NCBI GenBank assembly: GCA_964442285.1
Contig: CAYTZH010000048.1
Coordinates: forward strand, 1 to 32,184
Length of the DNA: 32,184 nt
DNA from: CAYTZH01 sp964442285
GTDB taxonomy: Bacteria > Myxococcota_A > UBA9160 > JAFDET01
Direction: 5' to 3'
This document shows, in pieces, positions 15,652 to 23,229 of this stretch; within the stretch, counting starts at the first letter, position 1; each line of letters starts with the position of its first letter. The notes beneath the pieces were generated by a model. It ran no database searches. It was not told the DNA's origin and saw nothing but the letters and a program-made list of their open reading frames with translations. The position numbers and the translations under genes were made by a program.

Positions 15652-17001
15652 ATGCGCCGCCACCCCCCTGCGGCGCCGGGGGGGCCTCCACTGAACGCCG
15701 TCTGGCTGTTCCTCGTGCTCGGCTCGATCGGAGTCGCGGCCCACTACGGCCGCATGGAGCAGACCTACCAGAGCCTCCTCGACGCGCCCGGCGACGCCGT
15801 CGAGCTGGTCGTGGGGCTCGTGGGGGGCATGGTCTTCTTCCTCGGGCTCATGAACGTGGCCCGCCAGGGGGGGCTGCTGGCGTGGCTCGCGCGGCGGCTG
15901 GGGCCCCTGCTGCAGCGCCTCTTCCCCGACGTCCCGACGGATCATCCGGCCATGAGCGCGATGATCCTGAACCTCGCCTCCAACATCCTCGGGCTCGGCA
16001 ACGCCGCGACCCCCTTCGGCCTCAAGGCCATGATCGAGCTGCGCAAGCTCGCGGCGCGACCCGGGGTGGCGAGCGACTCGATGGCCCTGTTCCTCGCGGT
16101 CAACACGTCGAGCGTCACGCTCATGCCGCCGCTGGGGACCCTCTTCGTTCGCGAGGCCGCCGGCTCGGCCGACCCCCTGGCCTTCTGGATTCCCACCCTG
16201 CTCGCGACCTCCGCGTCCACGGTCACCGCGGTGACGGCATGTCTGGTGCTGCGGCGGTTCTGGCCCTCCGACACGGCCGGCTCCGACCCCGCGGACGCCG
16301 ACGACACCGACGCCGACGAGGCCGCGCCGTCCCCGACCGCCGAGCCCGACCTGGCGATCCCGACGCCGCCCGCGCCGCCCCTTTCCCGCCGGATCCTGGT
16401 CTGGGCGCTGGGGGCGGCGCTGCTCTTCTACTTCGCCCGGGCGCTGGCCGGCGCGGCGCGCGACCCGGAGCTCGAGGTCGCCAACGTGGTGATCCAGTGG
16501 CTGCTCCCGCTGCTGGTGGCCGGGTTCCTGCTGGTGGGCTTCTCGGGGCGGGTGAAGGTCTACGAGAGCGCCGTGGCCGGCGGCCGCGAGGGCCTGGACG
16601 TCGCGATCCGGGTGGCGCCCTTCCTCGTGATCATCCTGACCGCCGTGGCGATGTTCCGCGCCTCCGGCGCCCTCGACCTCTTCATCGGGGTGCTCGACCC
16701 GGTCACGAGTGCCGTCGGGCTGCCCGCCGAGGCGCTGCCCATGGCGCTGCTGCGCCCGTTCTCGGGCTCGGGCGCCTTCGGGGTGATGAGCGAGATCCTC
16801 CAGGCGCGCGGTCCCGACTCGTTCGTGGGCCTGCTGGTGAGCTCCTTCCAGGGCTCGACCGAGACCACCTTCTACGTGCTCGCGGTGTACTTCGGCGCCG
16901 CCCGGGTCCGGGCGGGCCGCTACACCCTGATCGCCTGCCTCTGCGGCGACGTCGCGGGGGTCGCGACCGCCACCGCCGCGTGTCACTGGATCTTCGGCTG
17001 A
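15652..17001 (+). CDS. fused SpmA-SpmB-like (nucleoside-recognition/Gate domain) membrane protein
   Basis: A 449-residue inner-membrane protein joining two Gate-domain halves that are separate proteins, SpmA and SpmB, in Bacillus. The SpmA half (about 15-204) carries NLASNILGLGNAATPFGLKA; the SpmB half (about 246-449) carries LRPFSGSGAFGVMSE and STETTFYVLAVYFG. Between them (about 205-245) is an Asp-, Ala- and Pro-rich linker. In Bacillus these genes affect spore-core dehydration; in Gram-negative bacteria the fused form has no settled function. The ATG at 15652 has a poor ribosome-binding site and adds a Pro-rich leader. Homology begins at the CTG codon near 15694 (LNAVWLF), preceded by a G-run, so the true start is uncertain. 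It heads the operon with amgK, murU and the hydrolase. Confidence 0.85.
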   Translation: MRRHPPAAPGGPPLNAVWLFLVLGSIGVAAHYGRMEQTYQSLLDAPGDAVELVVGLVGGMVFFLGLMNVARQGGLLAWLARRLGPLLQRLFPDVPTDHPAMSAMILNLASNILGLGNAATPFGLKAMIELRKLAARPGVASDSMALFLAVNTSSVTLMPPLGTLFVREAAGSADPLAFWIPTLLATSASTVTAVTACLVLRRFWPSDTAGSDPADADDTDADEAAPSPTAEPDLAIPTPPAPPLSRRILVWALGAALLFYFARALAGAARDPELEVANVVIQWLLPLLVAGFLLVGFSGRVKVYESAVAGGREGLDVAIRVAPFLVIILTAVAMFRASGALDLFIGVLDPVTSAVGLPAEALPMALLRPFSGSGAFGVMSEILQARGPDSFVGLLVSSFQGSTETTFYVLAVYFGAARVRAGRYTLIACLCGDVAGVATATAACHWIFG

Positions 17002-17009
17002 GGCGGGCG

Positions 17010-18068
17010 GTGGCGGAGGAGGTCGAAGCGCTTCTGTCCGCCCTGGCCGCCCGGGTCCTGGGCGGACGGGTCGTCGCCGTCGAGCCCCTGCCCCCCGGCC
17101 TGGGCCTGCGCCGCTTCTTCCGCATCCACCTGGCGGGCGCGACCGTTGCGCGCTGCGTGGCCCGGGTGGAGGCCGCCGAGGACCCGACGGGCCGGCCCGC
17201 GGGCGCCGCGCCGGAGCCGCCGCTCGAGCCACTGCGCGCGCTGCTGGAGGCCGCGGGGCTACCCGTTCCCGCCCGCTACGGGGCCGATGCCGAAGGGCGG
17301 ATCGCGCTCCTCGAGGACGTCGGCGACCGCTCGCTGCGCTCGGTCGCCCCCGGGCTCGCACCCGAGGGGCGCGAGGCGCTCTACCGCCAGGCCTGCGCCC
17401 TGGTGCCCCGGCTGCAGCGGATCGAGGATCCCGGCGACGGCCGCGTGGCCGCCTTCGGGCGGCGGCTCGATGGGGCACAGCTGGCCTACAAGGCCGGGCG
17501 CTTCGCGGACTGGAGCCTGCCCCAGGCGCTGGGCCGGCCGGCGCGGCCGGCCGAGCGCGAGGTCGTGCGCAAGGCATTCGCCTGGATCGCGGACGCGGTC
17601 GCGGCCGCGCCGGCGCGCCTGGCCCACCGCGACTACCAGAGCATGAACCTCCACCTGCGGAGCGAGGCGGCGCCGGGCGCCGAGCTCGTCCTGCTCGACC
17701 TCCAGGGCGCCTGGCTCGCGCCTCCGGAGTACGACCTGGTCTGCCTGCTCCGGGACTCGTACGTCGAGCTGCCCGACGCCCGGGTCCGAGCCCTGGCCGA
17801 GGCGGCGCGAGCGGAGCTGCCCGACGCGCCCGAGCCCGACACCTTCTGGCGACGCTTCGACCTCCTGACCCTGGCCCGCAAGGGCAAGGACCACGCCCTC
17901 TTCCACTACGTCGCCGCCGACCGCGGAGAGCGGAGCTGGCTGCGCTCCGTGCCCGCGACGACCCGCGCGCTGCAGGCGGCGGCGCGGCGCACCGCGTCGC
18001 TCGACCCCCGCCTCACCCGCCTCGCCGAGCTCGTCCTGGCCCTCCCGGAGGCGCCGTGCGCGCGATGA
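17010..18068 (+). CDS. amgK: AmgK-like amino-sugar anomeric kinase (aminoglycoside phosphotransferase fold)
   Basis: A 352-residue kinase of the APH/choline-kinase fold, best matched to AmgK, which phosphorylates the anomeric carbon of MurNAc (and GlcNAc) for cell-wall recycling. The C-lobe has the catalytic loop AHRDYQSMNLHL (His206, Asp208, Asn213) and the metal loop LLDLQGAWLAPPEYDLVCLL (Asp230), close to the DFQ-G-A-x-G-P pattern of AmgK. The strongest support is context: the next gene, overlapping by 13 bases, is a MurU-like nucleotidyltransferase, the known partner. The GTG at 17010 lies nine bases after the previous stop with GAGG upstream. Substrate is inferred; other sugar kinases share this fold. 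Confidence 0.82.
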   Translation: MAEEVEALLSALAARVLGGRVVAVEPLPPGLGLRRFFRIHLAGATVARCVARVEAAEDPTGRPAGAAPEPPLEPLRALLEAAGLPVPARYGADAEGRIALLEDVGDRSLRSVAPGLAPEGREALYRQACALVPRLQRIEDPGDGRVAAFGRRLDGAQLAYKAGRFADWSLPQALGRPARPAEREVVRKAFAWIADAVAAAPARLAHRDYQSMNLHLRSEAAPGAELVLLDLQGAWLAPPEYDLVCLLRDSYVELPDARVRALAEAARAELPDAPEPDTFWRRFDLLTLARKGKDHALFHYVAADRGERSWLRSVPATTRALQAAARRTASLDPRLTRLAELVLALPEAPCAR

Positions 18069-19021
18069 TCCTGGCGGCCGGGCTGGGCACGCGCCTCGCG
18101 CCCCTGACCGGCCTCCGTCCCAAGCCGGCGGTCCCCGTCCGCGGGGTTCCGCTCGTGGGCTACCAGCTGGCGCTCCTGCACCGCTGGGGCTTCGACGAGG
18201 TGGTGGTCAACGTCCATCCCCGGCCGGAGCTCGTCGAGGCGGCCGCCCGCGCCTTCGCGCCCCCGGGGCTCTCCCTGCACTTCTCCCAGGAGGACGCGCC
18301 ACTCGGCACGGGCGGCGGCATCCGAAGAGTCGCGGCGTTCCTGGCGGAGAGCGATCCCAGCCTGGTCGTCGCGGCGGACATGCTGCTGGACGCGGACCTC
18401 GGCGAGCTGCTCGCCCGTCACCGCGCCTGGGGCGCCGCCGTGACGCTGCTGTTGCGGCGGGATCGCCGCAGTGAGACATTTGGGAGCATCGGGGTGGACG
18501 CGGAGGGGCGGGTGCGCCGGATCGGTCGGCGCTTCGACCTCGGCGGCGAGATGGCGGCGGGCGTGTACGTGCACGCTACGGTCCTCTCGGCCGCCGCGCT
18601 CGAGACGCTGCCTCCGGAGGAGAGCATCGGACGTCAGGTGGCCTTCGGACACCTGGACGGTTGGCTGGTACCGCGTCTGGCCGCAGGCGCCGAAGACATC
18701 CGGGGCCTGATCACCCCAGCGAGCGAGTCCATCTGGGAGCCCGTCGGCACCCCGGGGGAATATCTCGCTGCGAATCTTCAGCCCCCCAAGCTTTCGTACC
18801 TGGATGCCGATGCCGAAGCACGGCGCCGGGGAGCCCATTTCGAGCCCGGGCTCGTGATCGGGGCCGGGGCCCGCCTGGGCGCCCGGGCGAAGCTGGAGAG
18901 AGCGGTGGTCTGGGACGGCGAGACCGTGCCCGACGACCTGGTCGCCCGGGACGGTGTCTTCGCCGGGGGAGCGTTCCACCCCGTGCCGGGCGGCCCGCAA
19001 TTCGGGGAGAGCGATGCCTGA
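18056..19021 (+). CDS. murU: MurU-like sugar-1-phosphate nucleotidyltransferase
   Basis: A 321-residue nucleotidyltransferase. The N-terminal signature ILAAGLGTRLAPLTGLRPKP and GTGGGIRRV define the family. About residues 100-250 complete the Rossmann-like core, and a short C-terminal stretch (about 268-300, GLVIGAGARLGARAKLERA) looks like a few turns of a left-handed beta-helix. In Pseudomonas, MurU makes UDP-MurNAc from MurNAc-alpha-1-phosphate, bypassing MurA and fosfomycin. That role is inferred from the overlapping upstream amgK. The beta-helix tail is also common in mannose-1-phosphate guanylyltransferases, which is the main alternative. The GTG at 18056 has GGAGG six bases upstream, inside the end of amgK. 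Confidence 0.78.
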   Translation: MRAMILAAGLGTRLAPLTGLRPKPAVPVRGVPLVGYQLALLHRWGFDEVVVNVHPRPELVEAAARAFAPPGLSLHFSQEDAPLGTGGGIRRVAAFLAESDPSLVVAADMLLDADLGELLARHRAWGAAVTLLLRRDRRSETFGSIGVDAEGRVRRIGRRFDLGGEMAAGVYVHATVLSAAALETLPPEESIGRQVAFGHLDGWLVPRLAAGAEDIRGLITPASESIWEPVGTPGEYLAANLQPPKLSYLDADAEARRRGAHFEPGLVIGAGARLGARAKLERAVVWDGETVPDDLVARDGVFAGGAFHPVPGGPQFGESDA

Positions 19022-19751
19022 GGTGATCTTCGTGGGGACGAGCGACGCCTTCGGCGCCGCGGGGCGCCGTCAGACGGCGATCCTCGTGCGCACCACCCAC
19101 GGATCCGTGCTCCTGGACTGCGGTCCGACCACCAACACGGGGCTGGCCGACCTCGGGATCCCGCGCGACGAGGTCGACGGCATCATCGTCTCGCACTTCC
19201 ACGGCGACCACTTCGGCGGCATCCCGCTCCTGCTCCTCGGCGCCCGCTACGAGGACGACCGCACCAAGCCCATCCGGATCGCCGGGCCGCGGGGAATCCA
19301 GCAGCGGGTCGACACGCTCGCCACGGCCATGGCCCACCGCGTGGACGTCGAGCACTGGAGCTATCCCATTCTCTACACGGAGCTCGAGGCCGGCGTGGAG
19401 ACCACCGTGGGCCCGGTGCGGGTGCGCCCATTCCCGGTCCACCACAACGACGACGTGAATCCCCACGGCCTGATCATCGAGGCCGAGGGCAAGCGGATCG
19501 CCTTCTCCGGCGATACCGGCTGGTTCGACGAGCTCCCCGAGCGGGTGCGCGGCGTGGACCTGTTCATCTGCGAGTGCAACTTCTTCGACCGCGACTACGC
19601 CTTCCACCTCAACTACCGCACCCTGAGCGCCCACCGCGATCGCTTCGACTGCAAGCGGATGATCATCACCCACCTCTCGGAGGAGATGGCGGGCCTGCGC
19701 GGCCGCTGCGACTTCGAGACCGCCGACGACGGCCTCCGCATCAAGCTCTGA
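19014..19751 (+). CDS. metallo-beta-lactamase-fold hydrolase of unknown substrate
   Basis: A 245-residue cytoplasmic MBL-fold enzyme with the two-metal motif SHFHGDHFGG (His61, His63, Asp65, His66), a further histidine at 143 or 144 (FPVHHND), Asp167 in FSGDTGWFDE and His220 (IITHLSEE). There is no signal peptide, so it is not a secreted beta-lactamase. The opening VIFVGTSDAFG resembles RNase Z, PhnP and cyclic-nucleotide phosphodiesterase branches. The ATG at 19014 overlaps the murU stop by eight bases, with GGGGAGAG upstream, so it is co-translated with murU. Context suggests a phosphoester or sugar-phosphate step in muropeptide salvage, but the sequence alone does not name the substrate. 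Confidence 0.85.
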   Translation: MPEVIFVGTSDAFGAAGRRQTAILVRTTHGSVLLDCGPTTNTGLADLGIPRDEVDGIIVSHFHGDHFGGIPLLLLGARYEDDRTKPIRIAGPRGIQQRVDTLATAMAHRVDVEHWSYPILYTELEAGVETTVGPVRVRPFPVHHNDDVNPHGLIIEAEGKRIAFSGDTGWFDELPERVRGVDLFICECNFFDRDYAFHLNYRTLSAHRDRFDCKRMIITHLSEEMAGLRGRCDFETADDGLRIKL

Positions 19752-19756
19752 GGCCC

Positions 19757-19775
19757 CCGCGCTTCTCAGGCGCGG
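19757..19775. terminator. hairpin between the convergent hydrolase gene and anmK
   Basis: CCGCGC (19757-19762) and GCGCGG (19770-19775) form a 6 bp stem with a 7-base loop in the 14 bp gap and the anmK stop. Its position suits a shared terminator; there is no T-run. Confidence 0.35.
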
Positions 19776-20935
19776 ACGCGCCCGTCCCGGCCCGGGACGA
19801 TCTCCCCCAGCACCGCCGCCCGCGCCGCCCCGGTCGTCCGGGGAAGGTGGTTCGGGAGACCCAGCAGGGCGTTGCGACCCATCAGCGAGAAGGCCATGGC
19901 CTCGACGGCGGCCGCGGGCACGCCGACGGCGTCCACCGGCTCGACCACCGCGGGCGCCAGCGCCTCGGCCAGCCCGCCCATCAGCGCCGGGTTCCGCGCA
20001 CCGCCGCCACAGACCAGCAGGCGGTCGGGCCGCCCGCCGAGGAAGTCGAGGCAGGCCCGCGCCACGGCGCCCACCGTGAAGGCCACCAGGGTGGCCAGCA
20101 GGTCCTCCGCCGGCCGGCCGGCGCTGCGCCAGTCGGCGGCCAGGGCGTCCGCCTCGCGCAGGCCGTAGCGCTCACGGCCCGTGGACTTCGGCGGGGGACG
20201 CCGCAGGAACTCGTCGTCGAGCAGCCGGGCCAGGAGCGCCTCGTCCACGTGGCCGGCCCGGGCGCGGGCCCCGTCCCGGTCGAAGCGCTCCCGACCGTTG
20301 GAGAGGCGCAGCACCACGCCGTCCAGGAGCGCGTTGGCGGGCCCCACGTCGAAGGCGCGCACGGAGTCGGGGCCGCCGCCCCGGGGCAGGCCGGTGACGT
20401 TCGCGATCCCCCCGAGGTTCACGATCACGCGATCCTCCCCGGGGTCGGCCAGCGCGGCGTGGTGGAAGAAGGGGGCGAGCGGGGCGCCCTCGCCGCCGGC
20501 GGCGAGATCGCGGGGGCGGAAGTCGGCCACGGTGGTGCAGCCCGTGCGCTCGGCGATGACCGAGGGATCGCCCACCTGCAGCGTCGCGCGCCGCTCCGGG
20601 CGATGGGCCACGGTCTGGCCATGGGACGCCACCGCGTCCACCTCCGCGAGGCGAAAGCCCGCCGCCTCGGCCACGGCGGCGGCGGCGGCGGCGAAGCGCT
20701 CGCCGAGCTCGACGTCGAGGCCTGCCAGCTCCCGCAGGGCGTGCTCCGCCGGGACCCGTCCCGCCGCCAGCGCGTGGATGCGGGTCTGGAGGTCGGGGGA
20801 AAGCGGCTCCTCGCGGAAGGCCGCCAGCCGGAAGGGCTTGGCCGCCGGCCCGTCGGGCCACTCCACCAGGGCGGCATCGATGGCGTCGGCAGAGGTTCCC
20901 GACATGAGGCCGATCACGCGCACGCGGACCATCAT
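19766..20935 (-). CDS. anmK: anhydro-N-acetylmuramic acid kinase
   Basis: AnmK opens and phosphorylates 1,6-anhydroMurNAc, released by lytic transglycosylases and amidases, to MurNAc-6-phosphate in the cytoplasm. The 389 residues (usual 360-390) show VIGLMSGTSADAIDAALVEW at the N-terminus, SHGQTVAHRP, the TVADFRPRDLAAGGEGAPL loop holding the catalytic aspartate, NLGGIANVT, AFDVGPANALLD and the late VCGGGARNPALM. Two ATGs in a row (20935, 20932) are possible starts; neither has a strong ribosome-binding site. It is convergent with the amgK-murU operon. In organisms using AmgK/MurU, a phosphatase (MupP) links AnmK's product to AmgK; none is visible in this window. Confidence 0.95.
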   Translation of the reverse strand: MMVRVRVIGLMSGTSADAIDAALVEWPDGPAAKPFRLAAFREEPLSPDLQTRIHALAAGRVPAEHALRELAGLDVELGERFAAAAAAVAEAAGFRLAEVDAVASHGQTVAHRPERRATLQVGDPSVIAERTGCTTVADFRPRDLAAGGEGAPLAPFFHHAALADPGEDRVIVNLGGIANVTGLPRGGGPDSVRAFDVGPANALLDGVVLRLSNGRERFDRDGARARAGHVDEALLARLLDDEFLRRPPPKSTGRERYGLREADALAADWRSAGRPAEDLLATLVAFTVGAVARACLDFLGGRPDRLLVCGGGARNPALMGGLAEALAPAVVEPVDAVGVPAAAVEAMAFSLMGRNALLGLPNHLPRTTGAARAAVLGEIVPGRDGRVRA

Positions 20936-20960
20936 ACCGGGCGCCGCGGCGACCGGACCG

Positions 20961-20989
20961 TTGACAGCCGAGTCGACCCCCCGAATACT
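20961..20989 (+). promoter_or_regulatory. sigma-70-type promoter for the glycosyltransferase operon
   Basis: A perfect TTGACA at 20961-20966 is followed after 17 bases by AATACT at 20984-20989 (four of six consensus bases). It lies in the 80 bp gap upstream of the plus-strand gene at 21016, with expected transcription start near 20996. Confidence 0.65.
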
Positions 20990-21015
20990 CGCGGCCCCGC
21001 AGCCCGGAGGACCCC

Positions 21016-21282
21016 ATGACCGACGACTCGCGCGCCCAGGGCGGCATGATCTGCATCGGTGTGGTGGTGTTGGGATCCCTCTTCCTGGTGGGCCTCCTGA
21101 GCGGGAGCTACCTGGCGCTCGCGATCCCCGTGGCGGCGTTCGTCTTCTTCGTCCTCGGACTGGCCTTCTGGGTGGGCTGGACGATCGCCACGGTGCGGGT
21201 CGAGCCCGAGCCCGTGGACGCCCCCGCGGCCGACCCCGCCGCCTCCCCGGCCGGCGACGCCTCGGCCACGGGCGACGCCTAG
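21016..21282 (+). CDS. small membrane protein, two TM helices
   Basis: An 88-residue protein not recognised as a known family. It has a short N-terminal tail, two hydrophobic helices (about 10-32 and 34-58) and an Ala-, Pro- and Asp-rich acidic C-terminus. The ATG at 21016 is preceded by GGAGGACCCC, one of the best ribosome-binding sites in the window, and a near-consensus sigma-70 promoter lies just upstream, so it is probably well expressed. It begins the operon with the first glycosyltransferase five bases downstream. A role as membrane partner of the glycosyltransferases is possible but unsupported. Confidence 0.75.
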   Translation: MTDDSRAQGGMICIGVVVLGSLFLVGLLSGSYLALAIPVAAFVFFVLGLAFWVGWTIATVRVEPEPVDAPAADPAASPAGDASATGDA

Positions 21283-21287
21283 GCGCC

Positions 21288-22547
21288 ATGCGCATCGCCC
21301 TCCTCACCTATCGCGGGAACATGTACTGCGGCGGCCAGGGCGTCTACGCGGCGCACCTGGCCCGGGAGTGGCACCGGATGGGCCACGAGGTCCACGTGAT
21401 CGGCGGCCCCCCCCTGCCTGCGCTCGACCCGGACATCCCCCTACACGTGATCCCGAACGAGAACGTCTTCGGCGTGCCCCATCCGGACTGGGCCCTGCGA
21501 CCGGAGCCCCTGAACCTCCTCAGGCCGTTGAACCTCTGGGAGCTCGGCGTCTCGCGGCTCGGGATGTTCCCCGAGATGCAGACCTTCGGCCTGCGGCTGC
21601 TGCTGCGCTGGAAGCGGCTCCAGGAGCGGCACCGCTTCGACGTGGTCTTCGACAACCAGAGCCTCACCTGGGGGCTGCTGGGCATCCAGGCCGCCGGCAC
21701 CCCGGTGGTGTCGGTGATCCACCACCCGCTCCACATCGACCGCGAGGCCGACTTCGCCATCGACCCGCGCCTCTCGATGAAGCTGAAGCGCACCCTCTAC
21801 TTCCCGCTGCGCATGCAGGAGTTCGTGGCACCGCGCCTGGCGCGGATCGTCACCGTGAGCGAGTCGTCGCGCCGGGAGATCGAGCGCTACTTCGGCATCC
21901 CGGAGAAGCAGGTGCCGGTGGTCTACAACGGCACCGACCTGGACGTGTTCCGCCCCCTGCCGGAGGCTCGGCCCGAGTTCGAGCTGCTCTTCGTCGGCCG
22001 CACCGACGACCGCAAGAAGGGCATCGGGACGCTGCTCGAGGCCATGACCCTGCTGCCCGACTCGGTGCGGCTCAAGATCGTCGACGGCCGCATCGGCCCC
22101 AAGGGGCTCGTGGCGCGCCTGCTGCGCCGCTACGACCTGGGCGATCGGGTGGTACTGCAGCGGCGCATGCTCACCATCCCGGAGCTGGTGGCGGAGTACT
22201 CGACGGCGCGCGTGGCGGTGGTGCCCTCCTTCTTCGAGGGCTTCGGCTTCCCGGCCAGCGAGGCCATGGCCTGCGGCCTGCCCGTCGTGGCCAACGCCGC
22301 GGGCGCCCTGCCGGAGGTCGTCGGCAGCGACGGCCAGTGCGGGCGGCTGGTGGCCCCGCGCGACGCCCGGGGGCTGGCCGTCGCCATCGCCGACCTGCTC
22401 TCGGATCCGGCCCGCGCGCGCCAGCTCGGCCGTAACGCCCGCGCCCGGGTCTCCCGTCTGTTCCGCTGGCGGGACGCCGCGGCCGGACTCGTGGACGTCT
22501 TCGAGGAGGTCCGACGTGCTCCTCACCGTCGACCTCGCGCGGCTTGA
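21288..22547 (+). CDS. GT4-family glycosyltransferase (copy 1)
   Basis: A 419-residue GT-B fold glycosyltransferase of family GT4. The N-terminal acceptor domain starts with LLTYRGNMYCGGQGVYAAHL (glycine-rich loop). The C-terminal donor domain has LFVGRTDDRKKGIGTLLEA, VPSFFEGFGFPASEAMACG (the E-x7-E donor motif) and GLPVVANAAGALPEVV. There is no TM segment; such enzymes usually act on the cytoplasmic face. It is clearly paralogous to the gene at 23226: both share the YRGNM-CGGQGVY opening and IHHPL block. The ATG at 21288 has a weak ribosome-binding site, and its stop lies 32 bases inside the next gene. Donor and acceptor cannot be read from the sequence. Confidence 0.9.
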   Translation: MRIALLTYRGNMYCGGQGVYAAHLAREWHRMGHEVHVIGGPPLPALDPDIPLHVIPNENVFGVPHPDWALRPEPLNLLRPLNLWELGVSRLGMFPEMQTFGLRLLLRWKRLQERHRFDVVFDNQSLTWGLLGIQAAGTPVVSVIHHPLHIDREADFAIDPRLSMKLKRTLYFPLRMQEFVAPRLARIVTVSESSRREIERYFGIPEKQVPVVYNGTDLDVFRPLPEARPEFELLFVGRTDDRKKGIGTLLEAMTLLPDSVRLKIVDGRIGPKGLVARLLRRYDLGDRVVLQRRMLTIPELVAEYSTARVAVVPSFFEGFGFPASEAMACGLPVVANAAGALPEVVGSDGQCGRLVAPRDARGLAVAIADLLSDPARARQLGRNARARVSRLFRWRDAAAGLVDVFEEVRRAPHRRPRAA

Positions 22548-23229
22548 CGTCCGCCCCGGCGAGCTCCTCCTCGACGCGGGCTGCGGGGAGGGCCGTCACT
22601 GCTTCGGCGCGCTGGAGCGCGGCGCGCGCGTGGTGGGCCTCGACCTCGACCGCGACTCCCTGGCTGCCGGCGCCCGCCCCCTGTGCAACCGGGGGGACGA
22701 GCTCGGCCGTCTGGCCGCGATGATCCGGGGCGACACCTTCCGGCTTCCCTTCCGCGACGGCCGGTTCGACAAGGTGATCTGCTCCGAGGTCATGGAGCAC
22801 GTGCACGACTACCGCGGTGCCTGTCGCGAGCTGGCCCGGGTCACGCGGCCCGGCGGACGCATCGCCGTCACGATTCCCACCGCGACCAGCGAGCACCTCT
22901 ACCTCCGACTGGGCGACGAGTACTTCGAGAGCCCGGGCGGCCACATCCGGATCTTCCGCCCGCGGGCCCTCGCCGAGGGGCTGGCCGCCGCGGGCTTCGC
23001 CACCCTGGGCGTGGGCTTCGCCCACGCGCTCCACACGCCCTACTGGGTGCTGCGCTCCGCGGTGGGGCTCCCGGACGCGGACCGCAGCCCGCTGGTCCGG
23101 GGCTACCGCCACCTGCTCATCCGGGCCACGGCCTCCCGTTTCATGGAGCGCCTCGAGGGGCTGCTCAACTTCGTGTGTCCGAAGAGCGTGATCCTGTACG
23201 GCGAGCGGCGCGCGTCGAGCGCGCCGTGA
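22516..23229 (+). CDS. class I SAM-dependent methyltransferase (copy 1)
   Basis: A 237-residue Rossmann-fold methyltransferase of the methyltransf_11 type. SAM-binding motif I is LLLDAGCGEGRHCFGALERG, motif II is VVGLDLDRDS, and motif IV region is KVICSEVMEHVHDY, followed by ELARVTRPGGRIAVTIP. The C-terminal part (HIRIFRPRALAEGLAAAGF and beyond) resembles enzymes that methylate sugars or lipid-linked products. The GTG at 22516 has GAGGAGG five bases upstream, within the end of the first glycosyltransferase. Lying between two paralogous glycosyltransferases suggests it methylates a growing glycan; this is inference from context. Confidence 0.88.
   Translation: MLLTVDLARLDVRPGELLLDAGCGEGRHCFGALERGARVVGLDLDRDSLAAGARPLCNRGDELGRLAAMIRGDTFRLPFRDGRFDKVICSEVMEHVHDYRGACRELARVTRPGGRIAVTIPTATSEHLYLRLGDEYFESPGGHIRIFRPRALAEGLAAAGFATLGVGFAHALHTPYWVLRSAVGLPDADRSPLVRGYRHLLIRATASRFMERLEGLLNFVCPKSVILYGERRASSAP

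Noticed and set aside
19014..19751. Metallo-beta-lactamase antibiotic resistance gene
   Set aside because: No signal peptide, and the sequence is closer to RNase Z/phosphodiesterase-type MBL enzymes; the fold name does not imply beta-lactamase activity.
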